Below are positions 16,293-24,990 of a stretch of DNA of 64,000 nt, in pieces. Position 1 is the stretch's first letter. Each line of letters opens with the position of its first letter. Below the pieces are notes generated by a model. It did no database searches and was not told the DNA's origin. It worked only from the letters and a program-made list of their open reading frames with translations. A program made the translations under genes and the position numbers. Source of the DNA: Streptomyces dangxiongensis (GTDB taxonomy: Bacteria > Actinomycetota > Actinomycetes > Streptomycetales > Streptomycetaceae); assembly GCF_003675325.1 (NCBI RefSeq), contig NZ_CP033073.1:5456001-5520000 (forward strand). The letters are read 5' to 3'.

Positions 16293-17219
16293 TTAGACGC
16301 CGGCGTGCTCTGCGAGGAGAGCGCGGGCCGCGTCGAGATCGTCGGGGGTCTTCAGTGCCAGCGTCGGCACGCCGGGCAGCGCGCGCTTGGCCAGGCCGGT
16401 CAGCGTGCCGCCCGGGCACACCTCGATCAGCGCGGTGACGCCGAGTTCCTTGAAGGTCTCCATGCACAGGTCCCAGCGCACGGGGTTGGCGACCTGGCCG
16501 ACCAGCCGCTCCAGCACCTCGGCACCGGTGGCGACGGTCCGTCCGTCCTTGTTGGAGACGTAGGCGACCCGCGGGTCGGCGGGCGTGAGGTCCGCCGCCG
16601 CCTTGGCCAGCGTCTCGACCGCGGGCGCCATGTGACGCGTGTGGAAGGCGCCGGCGACCTTCAGCGGGACGACCTTGCGGACGCCCTCGGGCTTGTCCTC
16701 GGCCAGCGCGGCGAGCTGCTCCAGCGTGCCGGCGGCGACGATCTGGCCCGCGCCGTTGATGTTCGCGGGGGTCAACCCCAGCTTCTCCAGGTGCGGGAGG
16801 GTGACCTCCGGGTCGCCGCCCAGCAGCGCCGCCATGCCGGTCTTGGTGACCGCGGCGGCGTCGGCCATCGCCAGACCCCGCGTGCGGACGAGACCGAGGG
16901 CGGCCGTGTCGTCGAGGACCCCGGCGAAGACGGCGGCGGTGATCTCACCGACGCTGTGACCCGCGACCGCGCCCGGCGCGATCTCGGACATGTCACCCAG
17001 TGCCGCGGCGGACAGCAGGCCGGCTGCCACCAGCAACGGCTGGGCCACCGCGGTGTCCCGGATGGCGTCGGCGTCGGCCTGGGTGCCGTAGTGGACCAGG
17101 TCCAGTCCGAGGGCGTCCGACCACGCGGCGACGCGGTCCGCGGCACCGGGGAGGTCGAGCCAGGGGGTCAGGAAGCCGGGCGTCTGGGCACCCTGGCCGG
17201 GAGCGACGAGTACGAGCAC
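16293..17219 (-). CDS. fabD: Malonyl-CoA:ACP transacylase
   Basis: About 308 aa. Two in-frame GTG codons (17225 and 17219) compete; the second is better spaced from the GAGAGAG ribosome-binding site and gives the usual MLVLVAPGQGAQ start. Motifs: oxyanion GQGAQTPGF, nucleophile Ser in AGHSVGEITAA, and the later GAFHTRHMAP histidine. It loads malonate onto AcpP and FabH/FabF use the product. It is the first gene of the fab operon and follows the FasR-type activator gene. Confidence 0.94.
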   Translation of the reverse strand: MLVLVAPGQGAQTPGFLTPWLDLPGAADRVAAWSDALGLDLVHYGTQADADAIRDTAVAQPLLVAAGLLSAAALGDMSEIAPGAVAGHSVGEITAAVFAGVLDDTAALGLVRTRGLAMADAAAVTKTGMAALLGGDPEVTLPHLEKLGLTPANINGAGQIVAAGTLEQLAALAEDKPEGVRKVVPLKVAGAFHTRHMAPAVETLAKAAADLTPADPRVAYVSNKDGRTVATGAEVLERLVGQVANPVRWDLCMETFKELGVTALIEVCPGGTLTGLAKRALPGVPTLALKTPDDLDAARALLAEHAGV

Positions 17220-17239
17220 TCTCACACTCTCTCTTGGGG

Positions 17240-17257
17240 ACGGGCGCGGCCGCCCGT
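17240..17257 (-). promoter_or_regulatory. Leader hairpin upstream of fabD
   Basis: ACGGGCG-CGGC-CGCCCGT is a perfect 7-bp-arm inverted repeat about 20 bp before the fabD start. It may be an operator half or a leader structure that affects translation; nothing further can be said. Confidence 0.3.
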
Positions 17258-17282
17258 GAGGACAAGGACGAAGAACATGGAG

Positions 17283-17309
17283 GGGTTTTGTGGGGCCTCC
17301 ACAAAACCC
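17283..17309 (-). promoter_or_regulatory. 11-bp inverted repeat between fasR and fabD: operator or fasR terminator
   Basis: GGGTTTTGTGG (17283-17293) and CCACAAAACCC (17299-17309) are perfect arms with a GGCCT loop. The last base overlaps the fasR stop codon. FasR is known to activate the fab operon by binding upstream of fabD, so this is a good candidate site; its position directly at the fasR stop also permits a terminator/attenuator role. Confidence 0.5.
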
Positions 17310-18514
17310 TATGCCTGAGTATCACCGTCGGCCAGACGCCCCAGGATGAGCGCGATCCGCAGTGTGAAGGCGGATCGTACATCCGAGGGCGACCAACCGG
17401 TGACGTCTGTCACACGTCGGAGCCGGTAGCGCACGGTGTTCGGGTGAACGAAGAGCATTCTCGCCGCGCCTTCCAGGCTGCTCGCCTGCTCCAGGTAGAC
17501 ACTCAGGGTTTCCAGGAGGGCCGAGCCCGCCTCCTCCAGCGGTCTGTAGATCTCCTCCACCAACTGCTCACGGGCGCTGGGATCACCCGCCATGGCCCGC
17601 TCCGGCAGCAGATCGTCCGCGAGCACCGGCCGCGGCGCGTCCTGCCAGGCGGAACAGGCCTTCAGTCCGGCGGCGGCGGCCTGCGCGGACCGGGTGGCGG
17701 CCAGCAGGTCGGGTACGACGGGTCCGGCGACCACCGGCCCGGCCGCGTACGGCCCGATCAGCGACTTGGCGACCGCGAGCGGGTTGGGGCTGCCGCCGGC
17801 CACGACGACGAGCCGGTCCCCGAGCACCCCGGTGAGCACCTGGAGCTTGGCGTGCCGGGCGGCCCGCCGGATCGCCTCGACGGTCAGCTCGCTGTCCCCG
17901 TCCGGGGCGGTCCCGAGCACCACGCACACATGCTCGGGGGAGTTCCAGCCCAGCGCGGCGGCCCGGCTGACGGCCCCCTCGTCGGCCTCCCCGCTGAGCA
18001 CGGCGTTCACCACCAGGGACTCCAGGCGCGCGTCCCAGGCACCCCGTGCCTCGGCGGCCTGGGCGTACACCTGGGCGGTGGCGAAGGCGATCTCGCGGGC
18101 GTACACGAGGAGCGCCTCGCGCAGCACCCGTTCGTCGCCGGGCGCCGCCACCTCGTCGATAGCGCTCTCCATCACCTCGATCGTGGTGCGCACCATCTCC
18201 ACGGTCTGCCGCAGCGTGATGGCCCGGGTCAGCTCGCGCGGCGCGGTCCCGAAGACGTCCGTGGAGATCGCCTGGGGCGCGTCCGGGCGCCGGAACCACT
18301 CGGTGAAGGCCGCGATGCCCGCCTGGGCGACGAGCCCGATCCAGGAGCGGTTCTCGGGGGGCATGGCCCGGTACCACGGCAGGGTCTCGTCCATCCGCGC
18401 GATGGCCTGCGCGGCGAGACTTCCGGAGGACTTCTCCAGTCGCCTCAGGGTCGCGGCGTGCGCGTGGACGGCGTGTACTGCGGGATCGCTGCGGTGGGTT
18501 TCGGGTTCGGGCAC
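17309..18514 (-). CDS. fasR: PucR-type transcriptional activator of the fab operon (FasR)
   Basis: 401 aa. The C-terminus has the PucR helix-turn-helix (EGAARMLFVHPNTVRYRLRRVTDVTGW, then RSAFTLRIALILGRLA) and the central part has the GGDEF-like region typical of CdaR/PucR proteins. It sits directly upstream of fabD on the same strand. In Streptomyces coelicolor the gene in this position encodes FasR, which activates fabD-fabH-acpP-fabF transcription. A ligand-sensing N-terminal half is assumed. The 74-bp gap to the divergent pirin gene holds its promoter. Confidence 0.88.
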   Translation of the reverse strand: MPEPETHRSDPAVHAVHAHAATLRRLEKSSGSLAAQAIARMDETLPWYRAMPPENRSWIGLVAQAGIAAFTEWFRRPDAPQAISTDVFGTAPRELTRAITLRQTVEMVRTTIEVMESAIDEVAAPGDERVLREALLVYAREIAFATAQVYAQAAEARGAWDARLESLVVNAVLSGEADEGAVSRAAALGWNSPEHVCVVLGTAPDGDSELTVEAIRRAARHAKLQVLTGVLGDRLVVVAGGSPNPLAVAKSLIGPYAAGPVVAGPVVPDLLAATRSAQAAAAGLKACSAWQDAPRPVLADDLLPERAMAGDPSAREQLVEEIYRPLEEAGSALLETLSVYLEQASSLEGAARMLFVHPNTVRYRLRRVTDVTGWSPSDVRSAFTLRIALILGRLADGDTQA

Positions 18515-18588
18515 GGGGACAAGACTGCCTTATCGGGACGGGCCCCTGCGTCGCCGGGTCCGGGACGGGGTCTACGGTGGTGCCCGTG

Positions 18589-19245
18589 ATGGACGTCCGG
18601 CGCGCCGCTGAGCGCTACCGCGGAGGGGACCCGGAGGCGGGGACCGACTCCCGCCACGCCTTCTCCTTCGGCCCGCACTACGACCCGGACAACCTCCGCT
18701 TCGGCGTGCTGATCGCCTGCAACGAGGAACGGCTCGCCCCCGGCGCCGGCTTCGGCGAACACCCGCACAGCCACACCGAGATCGTCACCTGGGTGATCGA
18801 GGGCGAACTGACCCACCGCGACTCCACGGGCCACGGGACGACCGTCCGCCCCGGGGACGTCCAGCACCTCAGCGCGGCGACGGGTGTGCGGCACGTCGAG
18901 CGCAACGACGGCACCGTCCCGCTGGTCTTCCTCCAGATGTGGCTGGTTCCCCGGGAGACGGGCGGCGAGCCCGCGTACCGGACCGTCACGGGCATCGCCG
19001 GCTCCACCCCTTACGCGGTCCCGGCCGCGGGCGCGATGCTGCACGTACGGCGCCTGGCACCGGGGGAGCGGACCGCGGTGCCGGACGCGGCGTTCGTGTA
19101 CGTGCACGTGGTGCGCGGTGATGTGCGGCTGGACGGCGAGGAGCTGGGAGCGGGCGACGCGGCCCGGGTCACGGACGCGGCGGGCCTGGAGGCGAGGGCG
19201 GTCACGGCGGCGGAGCTGCTGCTGTGGGAGATGGCAGCCAGGTGA
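18589..19245 (+). CDS. Pirin-family bicupin protein
   Basis: About 218 aa from ATG 18589. GTG codons 3 and 9-12 nt upstream are in frame, but TACGGT at 18573 suits a leaderless start near 18586-18589. The N-terminal cupin has the metal-binding set HPHSHTEIVTWVIEGEL and VQHLSAATGVRHVERN, typical of pirins, which bind Fe; some degrade quercetin. The second cupin lacks metal ligands, as usual. It is monocistronic; the role is unassigned. Confidence 0.88.
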   Translation: MDVRRAAERYRGGDPEAGTDSRHAFSFGPHYDPDNLRFGVLIACNEERLAPGAGFGEHPHSHTEIVTWVIEGELTHRDSTGHGTTVRPGDVQHLSAATGVRHVERNDGTVPLVFLQMWLVPRETGGEPAYRTVTGIAGSTPYAVPAAGAMLHVRRLAPGERTAVPDAAFVYVHVVRGDVRLDGEELGAGDAARVTDAAGLEARAVTAAELLLWEMAAR

Positions 19246-19340
19246 AAGGACACGGCAGTGAGGCCGCGCAGCTGGCCTGACCCGTGGTCGATTCCACCGT
19301 TCGGGCACCGTTGTCAGAGGCATGAAGTACACCTGTCTTC

Positions 19341-21842
19341 ATGGGGATCGACGCATACAAGATGAACGAGGACGAGACGTGCAAGCGGTTCGTCCTTCCT
19401 GCCCTGCGGGCAGCGGGGTGGAGCGAGAAGCAGATCCGTCCGCAGTACCGGATCAACGACGGCCGGTTGGTGCCGACGCGCAGGCGCCACAAGCGGGGGG
19501 CGGCGCTGGCCGCCGACTATGTGCTCGAGTACATCCCCGACGTGCCGATCGCGGTGGTGGAGGCCAAGCGCTACCGCATCAGCGAGGAGAACGGGGTGGA
19601 GCAGGCGCGCCGTTACGCGCGCAAGCTGGGTCTGTCCTTCGCGTACGCCACCAACGGCCGCAACATCGTGGAGATCGACTTCAGCGGGAACAAGCCCGTC
19701 ATCCAGTCTGTCGACCGGTTCCCTTCGCCCGGCGATCTGTGGGGGCGCTTCCTGCGCGATCAGGGGGTCAGCGGTACCGCGGCGGGTGAGGAGCTCATGT
19801 CGGCTCCGTACGACTACACCCTCCGGAACACCGACAACTCGGTGAAGCGTCCGCGCTACTACCAGCGGGTCGCCATCACCCGAGCACTCGCGGCGCTTGC
19901 CCGTGACGAGCGCCGCATCCTGCTCGTACTAGCCACCGGTACGGGTAAGACCATGCTCGCCCTCCAGTTGGTGGCCCGGCTCTCCAAGGCCCCGGGAGCG
20001 TTCGGTGGGCGCAAGCCCCGAGTCCTCTACCTCGCGGACCGCAACATGCTGGTCGATGACCCCAAGGACCGTTACTTCCTACCGGTGTTCGGCGAGGACG
20101 ACGTCCACAAGATCGGCGGCGGTGAGGCCAAGCGTGGTCGGAAGATCTACTTCGCGCTCTATCAGTCTCTGGAGCAGGGGGAGGCGCAGACCGAGCTCTT
20201 CAGGGAGTATCCGCCGGACTATTTCGACCTCGTCATCGTCGACGAGTGTCACCGGGGCAGCGCGAGCAGCGACTCGCGGTGGCGCAAGGTGCTGGAGCAC
20301 TTCTCGCCCGCTGTGCAGATCGGGCTGACCGCCACGCCGATCAGAGACAGCGGCAAGAAGACCGACACCTTCGATTACTTCGGCAACCCCGTCTACACGT
20401 ACTCGCTCCGGGACGGCATCGAAGACGGTTTCCTCTCGCCCTACCGGGTGCGCAGGGTCCGGCTGAACGTGGACGTGGAAGGCTACCGACCCGAGCCGGG
20501 CAAGAAGGACGTCTACGGCCGGGAGATCCCCGACGACCTATACGGACCCAAGGAGTTCGAGCGGGTCATGGTGATTCTCGAACGTACCGAGACGGCGGCG
20601 CAGTACCTCATGGACCACCTCCGCAAGAACGCAGAGGACGGACGGCTGGGAAAGACGCTCGTGTTCTGCGAGAACAACGGACACGCGGGGCGGATGCGCA
20701 CCGCTTTGCACAACATCGCCTCCGAGGAAGTCGCCGTCCTTCCGGACTTCGTCAAGCGGATCACCAGCGCTGACGTGTCTGATTGGGCCGAGTCCCTGGA
20801 GGAGTTCCGGAAGGCGGACTCAAGCCAGCCGGTCATCGCGGTGACGTCGAAGCTGCTGTCCACGGGTGTGGATCTGCCTGCGGTGCGCAATGTGGTGTTG
20901 TTCCGGCGGATGGCCTCCATGCCGGAGTTCAAGCAGGTCATCGGGCGCGGTACGCGGCTGTGCCCGGAGATCGGCAAGGAGTCGTTCGACATCATCGACT
21001 TCGTGGAGGCAACCCGTCTCTTCGAGGACAACGCGTTTGACGGGCCGCCGCTGAAGCTCCTCCGGGAGACGGCCGACGAGCAGGGCGAGCTGGTGGACGT
21101 CGAGGACATCACCCCGCCGGCCGAGGAGGCGGATGACGGCGACGGGGAGTCGGTCACAGAGCCGCAGGCGGAGTACGAGCAGCAGGACGGCGGCTCGTTC
21201 GACGTGTACGAAGGTGACGGCGACACGGTCACCGACCCGGACGAGGTCGATCGCATCCAGGCGCGCGGCAAGCGCTACGAGGTGCGTGGTGTGGACGTCT
21301 ACAAGTTGGGCGAGCGGCGTTATCAGCTCGCTGACGACGGCGTAACCATGCGGCTGGTGAGCGTCGAGCAGTGGGTGCACAACCAGGTGCTCGAACTGGA
21401 CCTGGACCCGGCGCAGTTGCGTACCCGGTGGGCACGGGCCAAGAGCCGTGCCGTCCTGATGGAAGCCCTTCGGGAGGCCGACATCGACGTGGAGGAACTG
21501 CCCGAGGAATTGGGCAAGCCCGACGTGGATCCGGTGGACCTGCTGGTCAGCGCGGCTTGGGAGGGGCTCGCCGTGGTGAGCCGGGACGAGCGGCTGACCT
21601 GGTTCCGTCGGGAGCACGGAGAGTTCCTGGACTCCTTTGGGGAGCAGGCCCGTGAGGTGCTGGAGGCGATGCTGGTGAAGTTCGCCGAGTCGGGATCCCC
21701 GCAGCTGAAGGTGGACACACTCAAGGTGCCGCCCTTCGACTCGATGGGCCGTGTGGTGGACCTGACCCGGCGGTTCGGCGGTCCCCGCGAGGCGCACGAA
21801 GCCATAGACCAGCTGGCCGCCCGGCTTCTGTCGGCCGTGTAG
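19341..21842 (+). CDS. hsdR: Type I restriction enzyme R subunit (EcoEI-like motor/nuclease)
   Basis: 833 aa. Domains in order: HsdR-type nuclease with D59 and E74-A-K76 (VVEAKRYRI); superfamily 2 translocase with Walker A TGTGKT (199-204), DECH (301-304), LTATP (329-333) and QVIGRGTR (532-539); an acidic linker; and an EcoEI R C-terminal domain (about 690-833) that contacts the methylase. It translocates DNA by ATP hydrolysis and cleaves unmethylated DNA in the HsdR2M2S1 complex. An alternative start at ATG 19362 is possible. The M and S genes follow only after an intervening AbiE pair. Confidence 0.93.
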   Translation: MGIDAYKMNEDETCKRFVLPALRAAGWSEKQIRPQYRINDGRLVPTRRRHKRGAALAADYVLEYIPDVPIAVVEAKRYRISEENGVEQARRYARKLGLSFAYATNGRNIVEIDFSGNKPVIQSVDRFPSPGDLWGRFLRDQGVSGTAAGEELMSAPYDYTLRNTDNSVKRPRYYQRVAITRALAALARDERRILLVLATGTGKTMLALQLVARLSKAPGAFGGRKPRVLYLADRNMLVDDPKDRYFLPVFGEDDVHKIGGGEAKRGRKIYFALYQSLEQGEAQTELFREYPPDYFDLVIVDECHRGSASSDSRWRKVLEHFSPAVQIGLTATPIRDSGKKTDTFDYFGNPVYTYSLRDGIEDGFLSPYRVRRVRLNVDVEGYRPEPGKKDVYGREIPDDLYGPKEFERVMVILERTETAAQYLMDHLRKNAEDGRLGKTLVFCENNGHAGRMRTALHNIASEEVAVLPDFVKRITSADVSDWAESLEEFRKADSSQPVIAVTSKLLSTGVDLPAVRNVVLFRRMASMPEFKQVIGRGTRLCPEIGKESFDIIDFVEATRLFEDNAFDGPPLKLLRETADEQGELVDVEDITPPAEEADDGDGESVTEPQAEYEQQDGGSFDVYEGDGDTVTDPDEVDRIQARGKRYEVRGVDVYKLGERRYQLADDGVTMRLVSVEQWVHNQVLELDLDPAQLRTRWARAKSRAVLMEALREADIDVEELPEELGKPDVDPVDLLVSAAWEGLAVVSRDERLTWFRREHGEFLDSFGEQAREVLEAMLVKFAESGSPQLKVDTLKVPPFDSMGRVVDLTRRFGGPREAHEAIDQLAARLLSAV

Positions 21843-21870
21843 GCGATGCGCTCGGAAAACGACAAAAGCA

Positions 21871-21938
21871 CTTTAGTTCTATGTTGGCTCACATCATGGA
21901 ACTAAAGTTGTCTTTGATTAACGTGATACTGCTAGGGT
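21871..21938 (+). promoter_or_regulatory. AbiE operator palindrome and promoter
   Basis: CTTTAGTTC (21871-21879) and GAACTAAAG (21899-21907) are perfect 9-bp arms, with a further ATG/CAT pair inside. Downstream, TTGTCT (21908-21913) and TAGGGT (21933-21938) could be -35 and -10, with the latter 6 nt before the GTG start, implying a leaderless message. AbiEi antitoxins are known to repress their own operons through inverted repeats, so this is a strong candidate site. The region is strikingly AT-rich for the window. Confidence 0.65.
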
Positions 21939-21944
21939 GGCCCG

Positions 21945-22544
21945 GTGCTCAGAGACCGTACGGACAGCCGCGCAACGCTCTGGCGGACCGCCGCCGGACA
22001 GCGCGGCTACTTCACCGCCGCGCAGGCATTGGAAGCCGGGTACTCGTACCAGGCCCAGCGTTATCACGCCCAGCACGGCAACTGGCTGGTGATCGACCGT
22101 GCTCTCTACCGGTTCCGGGAGTTCAGCGATCTTCCGGGCGAGGGTGACGAGCAGCTGGTGCGCTGGTCGCTGTGGAGCAAGGGGCGGGCGGTCGTCTCGC
22201 ACGCCACCGCCCTCGCCGTTCATGACCTCGGTACGGCCAACCCGTCCCGTGTCCATCTCACCGTGCCGCGTGGCTTCCGGCAGAAGTCGGATGCTGTGAC
22301 TCTGCACCGTGCGGAGCTGGCGGACTCGGACATCGAGGGCAGGGCGGGATACCGGGTGACGGTGCCGTCGCGCGCGATCGCCGAGTGTGCGGCGGACGGT
22401 GACGATCAGGACGTGATCGACGGTGCTGTGGCGGAGGCGCTGGAGCAGGGGATCGTGACCCGCCGGAAACTGTTGCATGCGGCACAGCTGCTGGGCGCCG
22501 GTGCCGAACTGGGTGTGGAGCGGGCTCTGGGAGCGCTGTCGTGA
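21945..22544 (+). CDS. abiEi: AbiEi-type antitoxin / autoregulator
   Basis: 199 aa from GTG 21945. The N-terminal winged helix-turn-helix (AGQRGYFTAAQALEAGYSYQAQRYHAQHGNWLVIDRALYRF) is the standard AbiEi_4 start; the remainder (AVVSHATALAVHDLGTANPSRVHLTVP, VTVPSRAIAECAADG) is the family C-terminal domain. In type IV AbiE systems this protein counteracts the nucleotidyltransferase toxin without direct complex formation and represses the operon. Its stop overlaps the toxin's start (GTGA), so the two are coupled. The pair lies inside the type I R-M locus. Confidence 0.88.
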   Translation: MLRDRTDSRATLWRTAAGQRGYFTAAQALEAGYSYQAQRYHAQHGNWLVIDRALYRFREFSDLPGEGDEQLVRWSLWSKGRAVVSHATALAVHDLGTANPSRVHLTVPRGFRQKSDAVTLHRAELADSDIEGRAGYRVTVPSRAIAECAADGDDQDVIDGAVAEALEQGIVTRRKLLHAAQLLGAGAELGVERALGALS

Positions 22545-23422
22545 CCGGCCGCTACCGCGACGCCTCGGACCTGCGCCGAGCGCTGGAGGCACGGCTTAAG
22601 CAGGACGCGGACGCATCCGGTACCGACCTGAGCCGCCGCCGTCGCCTTGTCGTCTTCGACCGCATGGCGGCGCGTCTCGCGGAGGATCCGGCCGGCGGCT
22701 GGATCCTCAAGGGCGGTGCGGCGATGGAGTTCCGGCTGACCGGCCGCGCCCGCACCACCAAGGACCTGGACCTGGCGCTACGGCCCGAGGACGGCTCGGA
22801 CACCGATGGTGACGAGGTCCGGGAGCTGCTTATCGAAGCCCTGTCCGCCGACCTCGACGGGGACTGGTTCCGCTTCCGTGTCGGTGCGCCCGTCTCGCTG
22901 ACCGCGGACACGGCAGGGCGGGGCGGCTGGCGGTTCTCCGTTGAGGCCCACCTCGCAGGGAAGCTCTTCGCGGGCGTCCGTGTGGACGTGGTGGACCGGG
23001 GTGAGGAGATCGCCCGGACCGAGCGCCTTCCGCTCCCCAACGCCCTCGCCTTCGCTGGCACTCCGCAGCGGACCATAGAGGCCGTGGACCGCCGCCAGCA
23101 CTTCGCGGAGAAGCTGCACGCTTTCACCCGCGACTACGGCGACCGGCCCAATACTCGCGTCAAGGATTTGGCGGACCTCGTCCTGCTGGCCGAGGACGGT
23201 CTGCCGGGGGACGCGGCGCTGGTCACTGCCGTACGTCACGTCTTCGCGGTCCGGGACACCCACGACGTCCCGGACGAACTTCCCGACCCTCCACCCCGAT
23301 GGCGCGACAGCTACCCGGAACTGGCGCAGGAGCTGACCACAGGCATCCCGCCGACGCTGGACGCGGCACTCGCGCTGGTGCGTGGGCTGTGGGCGACGGC
23401 CCTCGCCGATGCATCACGTTGA
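22541..23422 (+). CDS. abiEii: AbiEii/AbiGii-family nucleotidyltransferase toxin
   Basis: 293 aa from GTG 22541. Conserved features of the DUF1814 nucleotidyltransferase fold are present: WILKGGAAMEFRLTGRARTTKDLDLAL (GG and DxD-like metal site), REELLIEAL-like helix, AEKLHAF and the RVKDLADLVLL signature of the second half. Toxins of this family transfer nucleotides to acceptors such as tRNA and stop growth on phage infection. It follows the antitoxin directly and precedes hsdM by 50 bp, so it may share transcription with the methylase genes. Confidence 0.88.
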   Translation: MTGRYRDASDLRRALEARLKQDADASGTDLSRRRRLVVFDRMAARLAEDPAGGWILKGGAAMEFRLTGRARTTKDLDLALRPEDGSDTDGDEVRELLIEALSADLDGDWFRFRVGAPVSLTADTAGRGGWRFSVEAHLAGKLFAGVRVDVVDRGEEIARTERLPLPNALAFAGTPQRTIEAVDRRQHFAEKLHAFTRDYGDRPNTRVKDLADLVLLAEDGLPGDAALVTAVRHVFAVRDTHDVPDELPDPPPRWRDSYPELAQELTTGIPPTLDAALALVRGLWATALADASR

Positions 23423-23472
23423 CGAACCACCTACCTCTTCCCGACCTGAACAGAGAGACCGGCTGAGCTCAC

Positions 23473-24990
23473 ATGGCAGTGACCACGAAGAAAACGGTGG
23501 GAAAGTTCCCGGGTACCTCCCAGGCCCGCCTCGCGTCCCTCATCAAGTCCGCGCGAGACACGATGCGCAAGGACGCCGGAATGAACGGCGACCTGGACCG
23601 GCTGCCACAACTCTCCTGGCTGCTCTTCCTCAAGGCGTTCGACGAGCGCGTGGAGCAGGAGGGTGAGGCACTGGACCCGGACGGTTATAGGCGTGCCATC
23701 GAGGAGCCGTACCGCTGGGAGGACTGGGCGACCGACCCGGACTTCAGCGGTGAAGAGCTGAAATCCTTCGTCAATGAGAAGCTCATTCCGCATCTGGCGG
23801 GGTTGGTCGGCGATGATGCGGAGGACCCGCGCAACGTCATCTCGACCATCTTCAAGGACGTCGTCAACCGTATGCAGTCGGGCACGCTGCTACGGGATCT
23901 GGTCAACATTGTCAACCAGATCCACTTCGTCTCCACCGATGACATCCACACCATGGCGTTCGTGTATGAGTCGATCCTCAAGGAGATGCGGGACGCGGCC
24001 GGCGACTCGGGCGAGTTCTACACTCCGCGTCCGGTCAACCGCTTCATGGTGCAGCAGTCCTTCCTCAAACTCGACGAGTCGATCCTCGACCCGGCCAGTG
24101 GCACCGGCGGGTTCCTGGTCCAGGCGTACGAGGAACTGAAGGGCCAGGTCAAGACGGACACCCAGCGCAGGAGGCTGCACAAGAACATCCGGGGCATCGA
24201 GAAGAAGCCGCTGCCCTACCTGTTGGGCTCGATGAACCTGCTGCTGCACGGCATCGACGCGCCGCACGTGCGGCGCGGCAACTCGCTGCTGGAGATGCGG
24301 AACTCCAGCGCCGCCGACAAGGTGGACGTGGTCCTCACCAACCCGCCCTTCGGCGGGGAGGAGGAAGCGACGGTCGTCAAGGCGTTCCCGGACGGCTTTC
24401 GGACCCAGGAAACGGCCTGGCTCTTCCTCTACTCGATCCTCGACCAGCTCAAGCTCGGCGGCCGGTGCGCGATCGTTCTGCCCAACGGGAGTCTCTTCGC
24501 GATGGGGGAGAACTCCATCGGCGCGAAGATCAAGAAGAAGCTAATGAAGGACTGCCACCTGCACACCATCGTCCGCCTCCCGCAGGGCGTCTTCGCGCCC
24601 TACACGCAGATCCAGTCTAATATCCTGTTCTTTGAGAAGACCGGACCGACGCAAGAGGTCTGGTTCTACGAAATTCCGTTGCCGGAGGGTCGCCGCGGCT
24701 ACACCAAGACAAAGCCGATGAGGATCGAGGATTTCCAGCCCTGCGTGGATTGGTGGGGTGGCAAGGCGCGTAAAGACCGCAAGGTGGGCGAACAAGCGTG
24801 GGTCGTCCCGGCGGCGAAGATTATTGACTCTGGCTTCAATCTCGACATCGCCAACCCGCATGTGGGTGACAAGCTTGCGCACCGGACGCCGGAAGAGTTG
24901 GTGGACGAGCTAATGCGGACGGAGACGGATATTCTCGGGCTGTTGAAGGAGCTGCGCAAGGGTCTGGGGGCGAGTAATGGTGCTGCGTGA
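23473..24990 (+). CDS. hsdM: Type I DNA methyltransferase M subunit
   Basis: 505 aa. N-terminal helical HsdM_N domain (residues 15-165) followed by the gamma-class N6-adenine methylase core: AdoMet motif DPASGTGGFL (206-215) and catalytic NPPF (290-293). It methylates adenine in the bipartite site defined by HsdS and, with HsdR, forms the restriction complex. The stop lies 14 nt inside the hsdS reading frame, so M and S are translationally coupled. The C-terminal helices typical of the S-binding region are present. Confidence 0.94.
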   Translation: MAVTTKKTVGKFPGTSQARLASLIKSARDTMRKDAGMNGDLDRLPQLSWLLFLKAFDERVEQEGEALDPDGYRRAIEEPYRWEDWATDPDFSGEELKSFVNEKLIPHLAGLVGDDAEDPRNVISTIFKDVVNRMQSGTLLRDLVNIVNQIHFVSTDDIHTMAFVYESILKEMRDAAGDSGEFYTPRPVNRFMVQQSFLKLDESILDPASGTGGFLVQAYEELKGQVKTDTQRRRLHKNIRGIEKKPLPYLLGSMNLLLHGIDAPHVRRGNSLLEMRNSSAADKVDVVLTNPPFGGEEEATVVKAFPDGFRTQETAWLFLYSILDQLKLGGRCAIVLPNGSLFAMGENSIGAKIKKKLMKDCHLHTIVRLPQGVFAPYTQIQSNILFFEKTGPTQEVWFYEIPLPEGRRGYTKTKPMRIEDFQPCVDWWGGKARKDRKVGEQAWVVPAAKIIDSGFNLDIANPHVGDKLAHRTPEELVDELMRTETDILGLLKELRKGLGASNGAA

